Assembly (NCBI GenBank): GCA_020723765.1
Contig: DYIF01000001.1
Location: 91,818-155,817 of the forward strand
From: Elusimicrobium minutum
GTDB lineage: Bacteria > Elusimicrobiota > Elusimicrobia > Elusimicrobiales > UBA9959
Direction: 5' to 3'
DNA length: 64,000 bases
Made by a program: the position numbers and the translations under genes. Shown in pieces: positions 9,467 through 17,939 of this stretch (position 1 is its first letter; every line of letters begins with the position of its first letter). Below the pieces are notes generated by a model. The model made no database searches, was not told the origin of the DNA, and was given only the letters and a program-made list of their open reading frames with translations.

Positions 9467-10716
9467 TCTTCCGTCCTTTTGATATTTAAACCGACCGAAG
9501 CCAATTTTTGTTCTATCTTTTCATACCCCCTGTCTATGTGATAAACCCTTCTTATTTTGGTAGTGCCGTAAGCGTTAGCTCCGGCTATTATAAGACCGGC
9601 TCCCGCTCTCAGGTCGCTCGCCATAACCGTTGCGCCTATCAGTTTTTTTACTCCTTTTATATAAGCGGTATTGCGTTTAATTTCTATATCGGCTCCCATT
9701 CTTATAAGCTCGGCCACATGCATAAACCTGTTTTCGAAGATGTTTTCCTCTATCTGCGATTTGCCTTCGGCAAGGCTCATATAAGCCATCCATTGAGATT
9801 GCAAATCGGTGGGATATCCCGGATAAGGCTCGGTTTTTAAGTTTATCGGTTTTATATGTTTGTTCGAGCAAACTTTAATCTCGTCGTTATTTACTATAAG
9901 CTCCGCCCCCGTTTTTTTAAGTTTTTCTATCAAAGCCGTTAAATGTTGGGGGATTACATTTTTAACCGTAAGTTTTTGAGCGGACATCGCCCCCAAAATC
10001 AAAAAAGTCCCGGCCTCTATTCTATCCGGTATTACTTTATGCTCAAACCCTCTTAATTTTTTACTACCCTTAATTTTTATCTCTTCCGTTCCCGCTCCCG
10101 ACACCACGGCTCCCATCTTATTTAAAACTTCCCCCAGATCTTCTATCTCCGGCTCGCATGCGGCGTTTTTTATTACGGTTTCCCCCTCTATCAAAGAAGC
10201 CGTCATCATAAGATTTTCGGTGGCTCCAACGCTTGGGAATTTAAGTTTTATAACCGCCGGTTTAAGTTTTTTGACTTTCAATATTACATACCCCCCGTCG
10301 AGTTTTACATCCGCGCCAAATTTCTTAAATCCTTCAAGATGAATATCTATGGGCCTTACTCCTATCGCGCATCCTCCCGGCATAGAAAACTTTACGCTTT
10401 TAAATCTGGCCAACATGGGCCCGGATATCAAAACCGAGGCTCTCATTTTCCTGACAAGGTCGTAAGGGGCTTCGGTTAATAATTTTGAGCTTTCAGAAAT
10501 TTCAAATCTATTAAAACCGAAAAAACAGGATTTTCCGCAATAAGAAAGAAGCTCGTATGTCGTTTTTATGTCGCTAAGCTCGGGGACTCCGTTTAAAACG
10601 CATTTTTCATCGGTGAGAATGGAAGCGAAAAGTATCGCTAAAGCCGAATTTTTAGAACCGCTCACATTTATTTCACCGTTAATTTTGCCGGGACCTTCTA
10701 TTATAAAACTATCCAT
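9463..10716 (-). CDS. murA: UDP-N-acetylglucosamine 1-carboxyvinyltransferase
   Basis: MurA transfers enolpyruvate from PEP to UDP-GlcNAc, the first committed step of peptidoglycan synthesis. The 417-residue length is normal. Visible residues are the Lys22-Asn23 pair in GSKNSALAILF, the catalytic loop MPGGCAIGVRPIDIHLEGF with Cys116 (the usual fosfomycin target, so this is the Cys-type enzyme), PSVGATENLMM, and the C-terminal DLRAGAGLIIAG and YHIDRGYEK. GGAGGAG sits just ahead of the ATG. The gene lies eight bases after prmC and overlaps folC by ATGA. Confidence 0.98.
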   Translation of the reverse strand: MDSFIIEGPGKINGEINVSGSKNSALAILFASILTDEKCVLNGVPELSDIKTTYELLSYCGKSCFFGFNRFEISESSKLLTEAPYDLVRKMRASVLISGPMLARFKSVKFSMPGGCAIGVRPIDIHLEGFKKFGADVKLDGGYVILKVKKLKPAVIKLKFPSVGATENLMMTASLIEGETVIKNAACEPEIEDLGEVLNKMGAVVSGAGTEEIKIKGSKKLRGFEHKVIPDRIEAGTFLILGAMSAQKLTVKNVIPQHLTALIEKLKKTGAELIVNNDEIKVCSNKHIKPINLKTEPYPGYPTDLQSQWMAYMSLAEGKSQIEENIFENRFMHVAELIRMGADIEIKRNTAYIKGVKKLIGATVMASDLRAGAGLIIAGANAYGTTKIRRVYHIDRGYEKIEQKLASVGLNIKRTEE

Positions 10717-10725
10717 ACTCCTCCG

Positions 10726-11565
10726 TCAATCGCTATAAACCGCTTTTATAAACCTATCCTTTCCGTTAAAATCCTTTATTATCTCAAAATCTTTTATAAA
10801 AGGCAAATCGAATATATTTTTTAAATCTTTGGAATAATACTCTCCCGCTTCTATCAATATAAAACCGTTTTTTTTCATAACCTTAGGAATATTTTTCGCT
10901 ATGTATCTTATCGTTTTAAGGCCGTCTTCCCCCGAAAAAAGCGCCGTTTTCGGCTCCGACTTAACATCATCGGGCAAGGCATCGTATTGATTTAACGGTA
11001 TATAAGGCGGATTTGAAACAAGAATATCGAATTTAATATTAAAAAAATTTATATCCGAAGATAAAGCGCAAAGATAGTTTTTCAAATTCAAATTATTTTT
11101 GTTTCTAACCATTACGGAATAAGGCTTTTTCATTTTCTCTATAGCGAAAACTTTAGAAGCTTTGTTTTTAAAAGCTATAGCCAACCCTATGGCTCCGCTG
11201 CCGGCGCAAAAATCCAAAACCAGAGGATTATGGTAATCCATACTTTTTTTTAAAGCTATTTCGCAAAGCTCTTCCGTCTCGGGCCTTGGGACAAAAACGC
11301 CTTCTTTTATAAAAACATTTAACCCGCAAAAATTATGGCTTTTTAAAACCCAGCTCAAAGGTTTTTTGCAAGCCCTCATATCGGCGAGTCTCATAATTTT
11401 TCTTATCTCCAAACCGCTTAATGCTTTTTCCCGATACAAACAAAGCTCCAATCTGTTAATTTTTAGTATATGAGAAATTATATGTTCGGCGTTTAAAGAA
11501 GGATTTACGATACCGGATTTTTCGAGTTTTTTAGAAACGATATATTTTGTTTCCGCTATATTCAT
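10726..11565 (-). CDS. prmC: Release factor glutamine N5-methyltransferase
   Basis: PrmC (HemK) methylates the glutamine of the GGQ motif in release factors RF1 and RF2, improving peptide release. The 279-residue protein has the N-terminal helical substrate-binding domain, PRPETEEL (residues 93-100), the SAM-binding motif [15 protein letters not shown], and the NPPYIP active-site motif starting at residue 185. It follows prfA with an ATGA overlap. This is the common prfA-prmC gene order, so modifier and substrate are co-expressed. Confidence 0.97.
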   Translation of the reverse strand: MNIAETKYIVSKKLEKSGIVNPSLNAEHIISHILKINRLELCLYREKALSGLEIRKIMRLADMRACKKPLSWVLKSHNFCGLNVFIKEGVFVPRPETEELCEIALKKSMDYHNPLVLDFCAGSGAIGLAIAFKNKASKVFAIEKMKKPYSVMVRNKNNLNLKNYLCALSSDINFFNIKFDILVSNPPYIPLNQYDALPDDVKSEPKTALFSGEDGLKTIRYIAKNIPKVMKKNGFILIEAGEYYSKDLKNIFDLPFIKDFEIIKDFNGKDRFIKAVYSD

Positions 11566-12608
11566 AATTCGGATATCGCAAGCTGTATATCCTCTATCAT
11601 CTCTCTCATACCCCCCTCCATTATCTCGTCTATATTAAACCACGATAGATTTACTCTATGATCCGTTACTCTGTTTTGGGGGAAATTATATGTTCTTATT
11701 TTTTCGGACCTGTCCCCGCTTCCTACCTGTTTTTTTCTCTGCGATGTCATTTCGGATTCCGCGTTTATATCGGATATCTCTTTCAATTTGGCGTATAACA
11801 ATTTCAAAGCTCTTTCTCGGTTTTGTCCTTGAGAACGCTCCTGCTGGCACTGAACAACTATTCCCGTCGGGATATGAGTTATTCTTACGGCGGTTTCCAC
11901 TTTGTTTACGTTTTGCCCGCCCGCGCCCCCGGCTCTGTATGTGTCTATTTTAAGCTCCGAAGGATTTATCTTAACTTCTTTTTCCTCGGCTTCGCAAAGA
12001 ACCGCCACGGTCACGGTGGATGTGTGAATTCGACCGCTTGCTTCGGTTTTCGGAACCCTTTGGACCCTATGAACTCCCGCCTCATACTTAAACCACCAGT
12101 AAGGCTTTGCTCCCTTTATGTAAACGACCGCGGTTTTTATACCTTTCAAGTCGCTTGCCGATATGTCTTCAATCTCGGCTCTCATACCCAAATCCTGAGC
12201 GAATTTCATATAGGCTCTCAAAAGTTCCGAAGCGAAAAGAGATGCCTCTTCACCTCCGACCCCCGCTCTTATTTCAAGATATATATTTTTCTCGTCGTTA
12301 GGGTCCTGCGGAATAAAGCTAAGTTTTAGATAATTATAAAGCTCCTTTTCTTTTTTGCTCAGTTCATCTATTTCTTTTAAAGCCAATTCCATCATCTCTT
12401 TATCGCCGCAGTTTTGCATCTCTTTAGCGTGCTTTATGTTTTCTTTGACCTTATTGTATTTCTCATAGCTTTCAAGGATTTCTTTTATATGGTGGTATCT
12501 TTTGGAAACAACCTGATAATCGGAAGGAGATAAAGAAGACGATAATTTAGACTCAAGCTCAGAAAATTCCTTTCTTAAATCCTTACATTTCGCTTCTATA
12601 TCTATCAT
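11562..12608 (-). CDS. prfA: Peptide chain release factor 1
   Basis: RF1 recognises UAA and UAG and triggers hydrolysis of the finished peptide. The 348 residues include the PKT tripeptide at 186-188 (the PxT anticodon-like motif of RF1, in [14 protein letters not shown]) and GGQ at 230-232 within [20 protein letters not shown], whose Gln is the PrmC target. RF1 rather than RF2 is indicated by PxT in place of SPF. UAG stops are used in this window, for example at the ends of the two giant genes, consistent with a need for RF1. No Shine-Dalgarno sequence precedes the ATG; the bases before it are the U-tract of the rpmE terminator. Confidence 0.98.
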   Translation of the reverse strand: MIDIEAKCKDLRKEFSELESKLSSSLSPSDYQVVSKRYHHIKEILESYEKYNKVKENIKHAKEMQNCGDKEMMELALKEIDELSKKEKELYNYLKLSFIPQDPNDEKNIYLEIRAGVGGEEASLFASELLRAYMKFAQDLGMRAEIEDISASDLKGIKTAVVYIKGAKPYWWFKYEAGVHRVQRVPKTEASGRIHTSTVTVAVLCEAEEKEVKINPSELKIDTYRAGGAGGQNVNKVETAVRITHIPTGIVVQCQQERSQGQNRERALKLLYAKLKEISDINAESEMTSQRKKQVGSGDRSEKIRTYNFPQNRVTDHRVNLSWFNIDEIMEGGMREMIEDIQLAISEL

Positions 12609-12617
12609 ATAAATAAA

Positions 12618-12647
12618 AAAGGCCGGAGCATAAAAAATCCGGCCTTT
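12618..12647 (-). terminator. Rho-independent terminator after rpmE
   Basis: A perfect 10-base inverted repeat (AAAGGCCGGA and TCCGGCCTTT) encloses a 10-base loop. On the minus strand the second arm runs into TTTTTTATTTAT, a U-tract. It lies 13 bases after the rpmE stop and ends 10 bases before the prfA start, so it should terminate most rpmE transcripts or let a fraction read through into the prfA operon. The opposite strand has no comparable U-tract. Confidence 0.85.
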
Positions 12648-12659
12648 AAGTCAGTTAAT

Positions 12660-12995
12660 CTATTTTGTCTTTTTCTTATCGTCTTTTTCGAGTTTTTTGG
12701 GCAGCTTTTTGGTAACGCCCGTAGGAGTAGATTTTCTGTGAGCGGGAGTAACCTTCGGCATTTTCGCTTTTATTGTTTTTTTCTTCTCAACGGTGGCCGC
12801 CGCGGCGTATTTCTTTTTAAATTTTTCCACTCTTCCTTCGGTATCGAGTATCTTATGTTTCCCGGTATAAAAAGGATGGCAATTGGAACATATATCCACT
12901 TTAATGTTTCCCTTTACCGATCTCGTTTTAAATGTATTTCCGCAGGCGCAAACGACCTCGCAGACCTCATATTTTGGATGAATTCCTTCTTTCAT
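12660..12995 (-). CDS. rpmE: 50S ribosomal protein L31, with long basic C-terminal extension
   Basis: Residues 1-65 are a canonical zinc-type bL31: [20 protein letters not shown], the [11 protein letters not shown] motif and [10 protein letters not shown]. Four cysteines (16, 18, 36, 39) match the zinc site of the C+ form. After about residue 66 comes a 45-residue extension rich in Lys, Pro, Thr and Ala, which standard bL31 (about 70 residues) lacks; it is probably a flexible rRNA-binding tail. The start is fixed by GAGGTG five bases upstream. The gene has its own promoter, a hairpin leader and a terminator, so it can be expressed apart from prfA. Confidence 0.96.
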   Translation of the reverse strand: MKEGIHPKYEVCEVVCACGNTFKTRSVKGNIKVDICSNCHPFYTGKHKILDTEGRVEKFKKKYAAAATVEKKKTIKAKMPKVTPAHRKSTPTGVTKKLPKKLEKDDKKKTK

Positions 12996-13014
12996 ATATA
13001 CACCTCTTTAAAAT

Positions 13015-13031
13015 AGGAAGCGAAACTTCCT
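13015..13031 (-). promoter_or_regulatory. Hairpin in the rpmE leader
   Basis: The leader contains the inverted repeat AGGAAG - five-base loop - CTTCCT, about 20 bases upstream of the rpmE start. With the promoter assigned here, this hairpin would be at the extreme 5' end of the mRNA. It could protect the transcript or be an autoregulatory L31 site as known for E. coli rpmE, but there is no sequence proof of binding. Confidence 0.4.
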
Positions 13032-13034
13032 TAT

Positions 13035-13043
13035 ATAATAACA
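13035..13043 (-). promoter_or_regulatory. Extended -10 promoter for rpmE
   Basis: The minus strand reads TGTTATTAT, matching TGnTAnnAT, about 40 bases upstream of rpmE. It matches the pattern seen ahead of the SPFH gene and rplY. No convincing -35 element is visible. Confidence 0.5.
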
Positions 13044-13070
13044 TTTTACCATAAATATAAAGCGATTTAA

Positions 13071-13076
13071 TATAAT
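13071..13076 (+). promoter_or_regulatory. -10 box close to the 13085 start codon
   Basis: TATAAT lies eight bases before the ATG at 13085, in the context TTTAATATAATTTATTT, which is also found before nadC. There is no Shine-Dalgarno sequence, so a leaderless or nearly leaderless transcript is expected. It diverges from the rpmE promoter in an 89-base shared interval. Confidence 0.55.
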
Positions 13077-13084
13077 TTATTTAA

Positions 13085-15064
13085 ATGCGTATCAGATTGA
13101 TGACTTACGGCATAAACTCCGTAATAATTCAAACCTTAGTTTTAAGGGAAATAATTTCCGATTTCCAATCAAACGAACTTTTTGTTTCTTTGACCATATT
13201 AGGATGGTTGATATTCGGCGCCCAAGGGGTTAGGTTTTCGGAGAAGCTCGTAACGGAAAAACATTACGAGAAAACGATAAAAGCTTATCACATAATAACT
13301 CCCCTCGTTTTAGCCTTATCGCTCTTATTTATCAAGAAAATTAAAATTTCGCTCTCTCCGCTTGGAGAGTCTTTGGATTTCGGATCCTCTATGTTGGTAT
13401 CTTTTTTCTCCTCTTTCTTTTACGGCTTCATAAACGGGATATACTATTCGGTTTCCTCCAAAATGAAAGGCTCCGATTATGTAAAAACATATTATTGGGA
13501 GGCTTTGGGCTACGGTTTGGGAGGGTTTATTTTATATTTTTCTTTTAATTTTCCACAAGATTTGTTAATACTTTTTTTATTTATAGTCGCAATAAATGTT
13601 TTTCAAATTTACAGGACTAAAACGGCATTTCTTTTTTTCTTATCGATAAATATTTTTGCTATGATTAAAGCGGATAAAATTTATAGGTCTTATCAAACAT
13701 CAAACAGAAACATAATTCAAACTTTAAATTCTCCATACTCCAAAATAGAAGTTTTGGAAATGGGAGAAGAAGTCGTAATTTATTCAAACTCATCCAGGAT
13801 ATCCACTACGATGAAAGATTTTTCGGTGGGAAAAAACGTTTTTATACCCATTTATCATAACCCCGAACCTCGCAAAATCGCGGTTTTCGACAAAAACATA
13901 GCGTTAATAAAAGAAATACGGTTATATAATCCGAAAGAATTATACATAATGGAAAAAGACAAAAAACTTTCGGATCTGATATCTAAATATTTGGAAAATT
14001 CCGGTTTAAACGTAAAATTTGCAAAAGAATCTCCCGCTTCTTTTTTCAAAAAAACCAAAAATTTAGACATAATATTCTTGCCGCCGGTTCTAACCCAAAA
14101 CGGATACGGAGAGTATTATTACTCCAGATCTTTTTTAAAGTTAATAAAAAAATCCTTATCGGAAAACGGAATTGTCGCGGTTAAAATTCCATTCCCATCG
14201 TATTCCAATTATCCGATAAACAAGAAAATTTCCGAACTTATAAAATACAACATTAAATCGGAATTTCGATATGCTTATGAATACGAAGGAGATGAAACCG
14301 TAATAATAGCCGGCGAAAAAAAACCGATCTTTGAAAAGAAAGATTTAAAACATATCAAAAAAGAATACTTAGAATATTTTAAAGAAACCGCCAAAGAAAT
14401 AGAGATTAACCCTAAAAAATCTTTTCTTATTACAAACCCGTCTTTATCTCTATACTCTTCTCTAAACGAAATAGCAAAGTACAAACCGAAAATGGCGTTA
14501 ATAATCGCTTCAAAACCCGACATGATATTTTCGGTTATTTTTTTATCTGTAATCGTATTTTTTATAATTATTTTCTTAAAATCGAAAACAAAAGCAATTA
14601 TGAGCTTTTCTTCCTTTTTATTTACTTTTTCCGAAATTCTCGCCATTTTTATAATAAATAACAGATATTCCTCGCTATATTCCGAAATACAATGGATTAT
14701 AACTTCGGCGATGGCGGGGCTATCGTCGGGTGCGGCATACAAAATAAACCCTCCCATAAAATTACCGAATATTTTAATCGTTTCCTGTTTATCTCTTTTA
14801 TTCTTCCCAAACAAATACGTATTATATACGTCCATATTCGCCATAGGTTTTGTAAACGGGAAAATATTCAGGGAATTGACCCAAAAAGAATCGAATAAAA
14901 AATATGAAATTTATATTTACGACATATACGGAGGGGCGGTCGGGATAGCGGTTTCGTCTTTTTTGATAGGCCTTGGAGGAATAACAATTTCGATTATTTC
15001 TTTAACGACACTCGGTTTATTGTTTTTACTTTATATAAGATTTTACCCTAAAATAGTCGATTAA
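13085..15064 (+). CDS. Fused spermidine-synthase-like integral membrane protein
   Basis: A 659-residue protein: several membrane helices at the N-terminus (about residues 1-200), a soluble middle domain (about 210-430) and about five more helices to the C-terminus. This is the architecture of the fused MFS/spermidine-synthase-like proteins, and the N-terminal segment INSVIIQTLVLREII ending in NELFVSLTILGWL is typical of them. In the middle domain, the place where spermidine synthases have the Gly-rich GGGDG SAM-binding loop reads KIAVFDKNIALIKEI. The later part, with GYGEYYYSRSFLKLIKKSLSENGIVAVK, still matches the fold. The catalytic role is therefore doubtful. It is a single gene on the plus strand, overlapping the convergent kinase-like gene by 39 bases. 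Confidence 0.7.
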   Translation: MRIRLMTYGINSVIIQTLVLREIISDFQSNELFVSLTILGWLIFGAQGVRFSEKLVTEKHYEKTIKAYHIITPLVLALSLLFIKKIKISLSPLGESLDFGSSMLVSFFSSFFYGFINGIYYSVSSKMKGSDYVKTYYWEALGYGLGGFILYFSFNFPQDLLILFLFIVAINVFQIYRTKTAFLFFLSINIFAMIKADKIYRSYQTSNRNIIQTLNSPYSKIEVLEMGEEVVIYSNSSRISTTMKDFSVGKNVFIPIYHNPEPRKIAVFDKNIALIKEIRLYNPKELYIMEKDKKLSDLISKYLENSGLNVKFAKESPASFFKKTKNLDIIFLPPVLTQNGYGEYYYSRSFLKLIKKSLSENGIVAVKIPFPSYSNYPINKKISELIKYNIKSEFRYAYEYEGDETVIIAGEKKPIFEKKDLKHIKKEYLEYFKETAKEIEINPKKSFLITNPSLSLYSSLNEIAKYKPKMALIIASKPDMIFSVIFLSVIVFFIIIFLKSKTKAIMSFSSFLFTFSEILAIFIINNRYSSLYSEIQWIITSAMAGLSSGAAYKINPPIKLPNILIVSCLSLLFFPNKYVLYTSIFAIGFVNGKIFRELTQKESNKKYEIYIYDIYGGAVGIAVSSFLIGLGGITISIISLTTLGLLFLLYIRFYPKIVD

Positions 15065-15817
15065 AGATTCGGATTTGGGAAAAAACAGCGCGGAGGAATC
15101 CACTTCCGCCAAAAAAACGGCTTTATTCGCTATTTTTTTTAGCGCTTCTTTTTCTTTGCTAAAATTCATAACGCATCTCAAAATTTTCAACAAAGCTTCT
15201 TTTTTTCTTATCCCGATCTCGCGATTATCGGTATGTTTTTTAATAAAAAATATCTTTTTAAGTTTAGATTTTAAATTTTTCCCTTCGTTTTTCATCTCAC
15301 CCCAGAAAGGCGTAGAAAAAGCGAAAAACTTTCCGCCAAGCATTCTCAATGCAACCAACTCGTCGCTTAAAATATTAAATTTTGAAAATATTTTGGCTAC
15401 GGTAGTCTTACCCGCTCCGCTTTTCCCGATAAAAATAAAAGCTTTATCTTTATAATTAAAACCGGAAGAATGGATGAGAAACCCGTCTCCGCAGTTAAGA
15501 AGATAAGAAACATAAACCCTTAAAAAACTATCGAATGAATAGATGTCAGGTTTTATTAAAAGTTTTTTTGATTTTTTATCCGCTTTAAAAAGGAAATCTT
15601 TTCTAACGATAGTCAAAAAATTTTTTTCTTCCATATCCACTCCGTCTTTTAACTTAAAGACATCGTTAGAAAAACATACTTTTACAAAATTCCCTTCGGA
15701 AAATGAAGAAAAAAAAGGCTTATATCTTTCTTTAAACCTCTCGGCGAAATCCGAAGGAAAAGAATCGAACGAAAAACTAAACTTTAATTCGGCTATATTC
15801 AGCGTTATTTTTCTCAT
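15026..15817 (-). CDS. HPr kinase-like P-loop protein
   Basis: A 263-residue protein with a P-loop GKSGAGKTT at residues 131-139, preceded by the beta-strand KDKAFIFI, and an SDE acidic motif at 151-153 that fits Walker B. The context HSSGF...GKSGAGKTT...LSDELVAL is that of the HprK-related kinases found in peptide and polysaccharide loci, not of the true HPr kinase/phosphorylase, whose N-terminal domain and signature are absent. Its substrate is unknown. It is the last gene of the polysaccharide locus, overlapping the metallophosphoesterase gene by ATGA. The WbqC-DegT-phosphoesterase-kinase quartet is tightly coupled by four-base overlaps, which suggests a shared pathway. Confidence 0.65.
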   Translation of the reverse strand: MRKITLNIAELKFSFSFDSFPSDFAERFKERYKPFFSSFSEGNFVKVCFSNDVFKLKDGVDMEEKNFLTIVRKDFLFKADKKSKKLLIKPDIYSFDSFLRVYVSYLLNCGDGFLIHSSGFNYKDKAFIFIGKSGAGKTTVAKIFSKFNILSDELVALRMLGGKFFAFSTPFWGEMKNEGKNLKSKLKKIFFIKKHTDNREIGIRKKEALLKILRCVMNFSKEKEALKKIANKAVFLAEVDSSALFFPKSESLIDYFRVKSYIK

Positions 15818-16878
15818 CGCCCGGCTATATTTAATACTATTATTTCAGAATTTGAAAAAAATCTAAGCGGCGGTCCCCATGTTCCGGCTCCTTTCGAAAC
15901 ATAAAAAAAGGAATTTTTATTTCTATGTTCGCCGCAAAAATAAGGATAAGCCATTTTGGTAAATATATGAAAAGGGAATATCTGTCCGCAATGGGTGTGT
16001 CCGCTCAACATTAAAAGGTCGAATTTATCGGAAATCTCTTTGAAATAAAGGGGTTGATGAGAAACCAATATGTTTAAAAAACCTTTTTTATATTCTTTTG
16101 AAACGATATTAACGACATCCTGTTCGGTTAAAGACTCGGTCTTAACGTCGGATATGCCTATTATGTTTAATCTATCGAAAACGAAAGACGAATCTTTAAC
16201 CGAAATTAATCTCAATTTCTCCGCTATCGCTTTGCTTTTATCAAATCCGTAATAATACTCGTGATTTCCGAAAACGAATATTACGGGGAAAGAAAGCGCC
16301 TTTATTTTTTCCACATATTCGTTAATTTTAAACCCGGGATCTAAAAGATCTCCGCCTATTATAAGGATATCGGGTTTTATCTTTAAAATTTCATCGAGTA
16401 TTTTCGAAAACGTTTTATATTTGAAAGAAAAATCCAGATGAATATCGGACATAAAAACCAATTTGTAATTTCTATTCAAGCCGTTTTCTTTATAATCCAG
16501 CGATTTAAAATTCGGAATTTTTAAAGCGTTATAAAAAGAAACAAAAAGCGAAACCGCAGACGAAAAAATAACGAATATGAAAATTTTTTTAAATTCGATA
16601 TTTAAAAAAGAAAGAAGGTAACCCGCCGAAATGAAAAAAGAGAGCATCAAAACATAACCCATCCATATAAAAGAAATAACATACGCCGTCTCGTATAATG
16701 AGCCCTCCAATTTTCTTCTTAAAAAAAGAGTAAGGATTGAAAATAAAGCCAAGGATAGGAATAATTTATTTGAATAATTTTTAAAATAGCCGGCTTTGGA
16801 AAAGAAATTGGATATGTAAATATGGAGATAGACGTAAGCCGCGGATATTAACAAGAAAAAAAAAGCGAATTTTTTCAT
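15814..16878 (-). CDS. Membrane-anchored metallophosphoesterase (YkuE/LpxG type)
   Basis: Four hydrophobic helices (about residues 1-115) precede a calcineurin-like phosphoesterase domain with all metal-ligand blocks: MSDIHLD, GGDLLD, FGNHEYYYG, LVSHQPLY and SGHTHCGQ. This layout is shared by YkuE/YaeI-type enzymes and by the LpxG UDP-2,3-diacylglucosamine hydrolases. Given the LptD gene and the LPS-type locus, a lipid A step (UDP-diacylglucosamine pyrophosphatase) is an attractive but unproven role. It overlaps the DegT aminotransferase upstream and the HprK-like gene downstream by four bases each. Confidence 0.8.
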   Translation of the reverse strand: MKKFAFFFLLISAAYVYLHIYISNFFSKAGYFKNYSNKLFLSLALFSILTLFLRRKLEGSLYETAYVISFIWMGYVLMLSFFISAGYLLSFLNIEFKKIFIFVIFSSAVSLFVSFYNALKIPNFKSLDYKENGLNRNYKLVFMSDIHLDFSFKYKTFSKILDEILKIKPDILIIGGDLLDPGFKINEYVEKIKALSFPVIFVFGNHEYYYGFDKSKAIAEKLRLISVKDSSFVFDRLNIIGISDVKTESLTEQDVVNIVSKEYKKGFLNILVSHQPLYFKEISDKFDLLMLSGHTHCGQIFPFHIFTKMAYPYFCGEHRNKNSFFYVSKGAGTWGPPLRFFSNSEIIVLNIAGR

Positions 16879-17939
16879 ACGAATATTCTATCAAACGACT
16901 TTAGAATCCTATCTATCTCCGCCTCGGTAAGCGAAGGATATATGGGAACGGATACGAAATTATGGTACATATAATCGGAAACATCAAAAACATCGGAATT
17001 TTTATAATAGAAATTTACCGGCTTTCCGATATCCGAAGCTTCTATGCCAAAATCTCTAAATTTTTTAATTATCGTATTTTTATCGTAACCGGTTAATTCT
17101 ATTAAATATCTGTAAAATATCGGAGACTTCTTTTTATCGTATTCAAAAAACACGCTAATCCCTCTTTTTTTACTAAGTTTCTCCGAATAAATTCGAGCTA
17201 TATTTATTCTTTTTTCAATAAATTTTTCCATATAATCCAATTGTTTTAAACCGAAAAATGCCTGAGCCTCGGTCATTTTAAAAGAAAACCTTAATTTGAA
17301 ATCTTTTTTCTTATCGTAATCCACTAAATCCTTAAAATAGCGGTACGATTTTTTATCGTTTACCGATATCATCCCCCCCTCGCCCAAAGTAGTTATCACC
17401 TTTGTGGCGTAAAAAGAACAAACGGCAAAATCTCCAAAAGAACCTAAAGGTTTCGAGTTTATTTCCGCTCCCAAAGACTGGGCTATATCTTCGATAAGAA
17501 AAACACCCATTTTTTTAAATTTAAAAACGACATCCGAGGGATAGCCGAACATATAAGGCAAAACGGCGATTTTTATTTTATACTTCGAAATAAGAGTTTT
17601 GGCCCTTTCAAAGTCGTATGAAAAATCTTTTTTATCCACATCGCATATAATCGGCTTAAACCCGGCCATTAAAACCGCGTTTAAAACCGCAACGCAGGTA
17701 AGCGAAGGGATCAAAACGAAATCTCCGAAAGTTCCTTTTTCTTTTAAATAATAAAGGGCGAGAAACAAAGCGTTAGTTCCCGAATTGACCGCCACCGAAT
17801 ATTTTTTGTTTATCAATTTGGAAAATTTTTCCTCAAATTTTTCAACTCCTTCGTAAGAAGAAAGCATGCGATTTGAGGACAAAGTTTTTACAAAATCGAA
17901 ATCCTTTGGCGTTAAAAAAGGTTTTGAATGCCTTATCAT
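16875..17939 (-). CDS. DegT/DnrJ/EryC1-family sugar aminotransferase
   Basis: A PLP-dependent aminotransferase of 354 residues. It has the substrate-binding NSGTNALFLALYYL, the EDIAQSLGAEINSKPLGSFGD block with the PLP-pairing Asp, and the Schiff-base Lys180 in SFYATKVITTLGEGGM. Family members convert 3- or 4-keto nucleotide sugars into amino sugars for O-antigens and capsules, which fits this glycosyltransferase cluster; the exact sugar cannot be told. No dehydratase partner (RmlB/WbpM type) lies in the window, so the keto-sugar must be made elsewhere. It overlaps WbqC and the phosphoesterase by ATGA. Confidence 0.9.
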   Translation of the reverse strand: MIRHSKPFLTPKDFDFVKTLSSNRMLSSYEGVEKFEEKFSKLINKKYSVAVNSGTNALFLALYYLKEKGTFGDFVLIPSLTCVAVLNAVLMAGFKPIICDVDKKDFSYDFERAKTLISKYKIKIAVLPYMFGYPSDVVFKFKKMGVFLIEDIAQSLGAEINSKPLGSFGDFAVCSFYATKVITTLGEGGMISVNDKKSYRYFKDLVDYDKKKDFKLRFSFKMTEAQAFFGLKQLDYMEKFIEKRINIARIYSEKLSKKRGISVFFEYDKKKSPIFYRYLIELTGYDKNTIIKKFRDFGIEASDIGKPVNFYYKNSDVFDVSDYMYHNFVSVPIYPSLTEAEIDRILKSFDRIFV

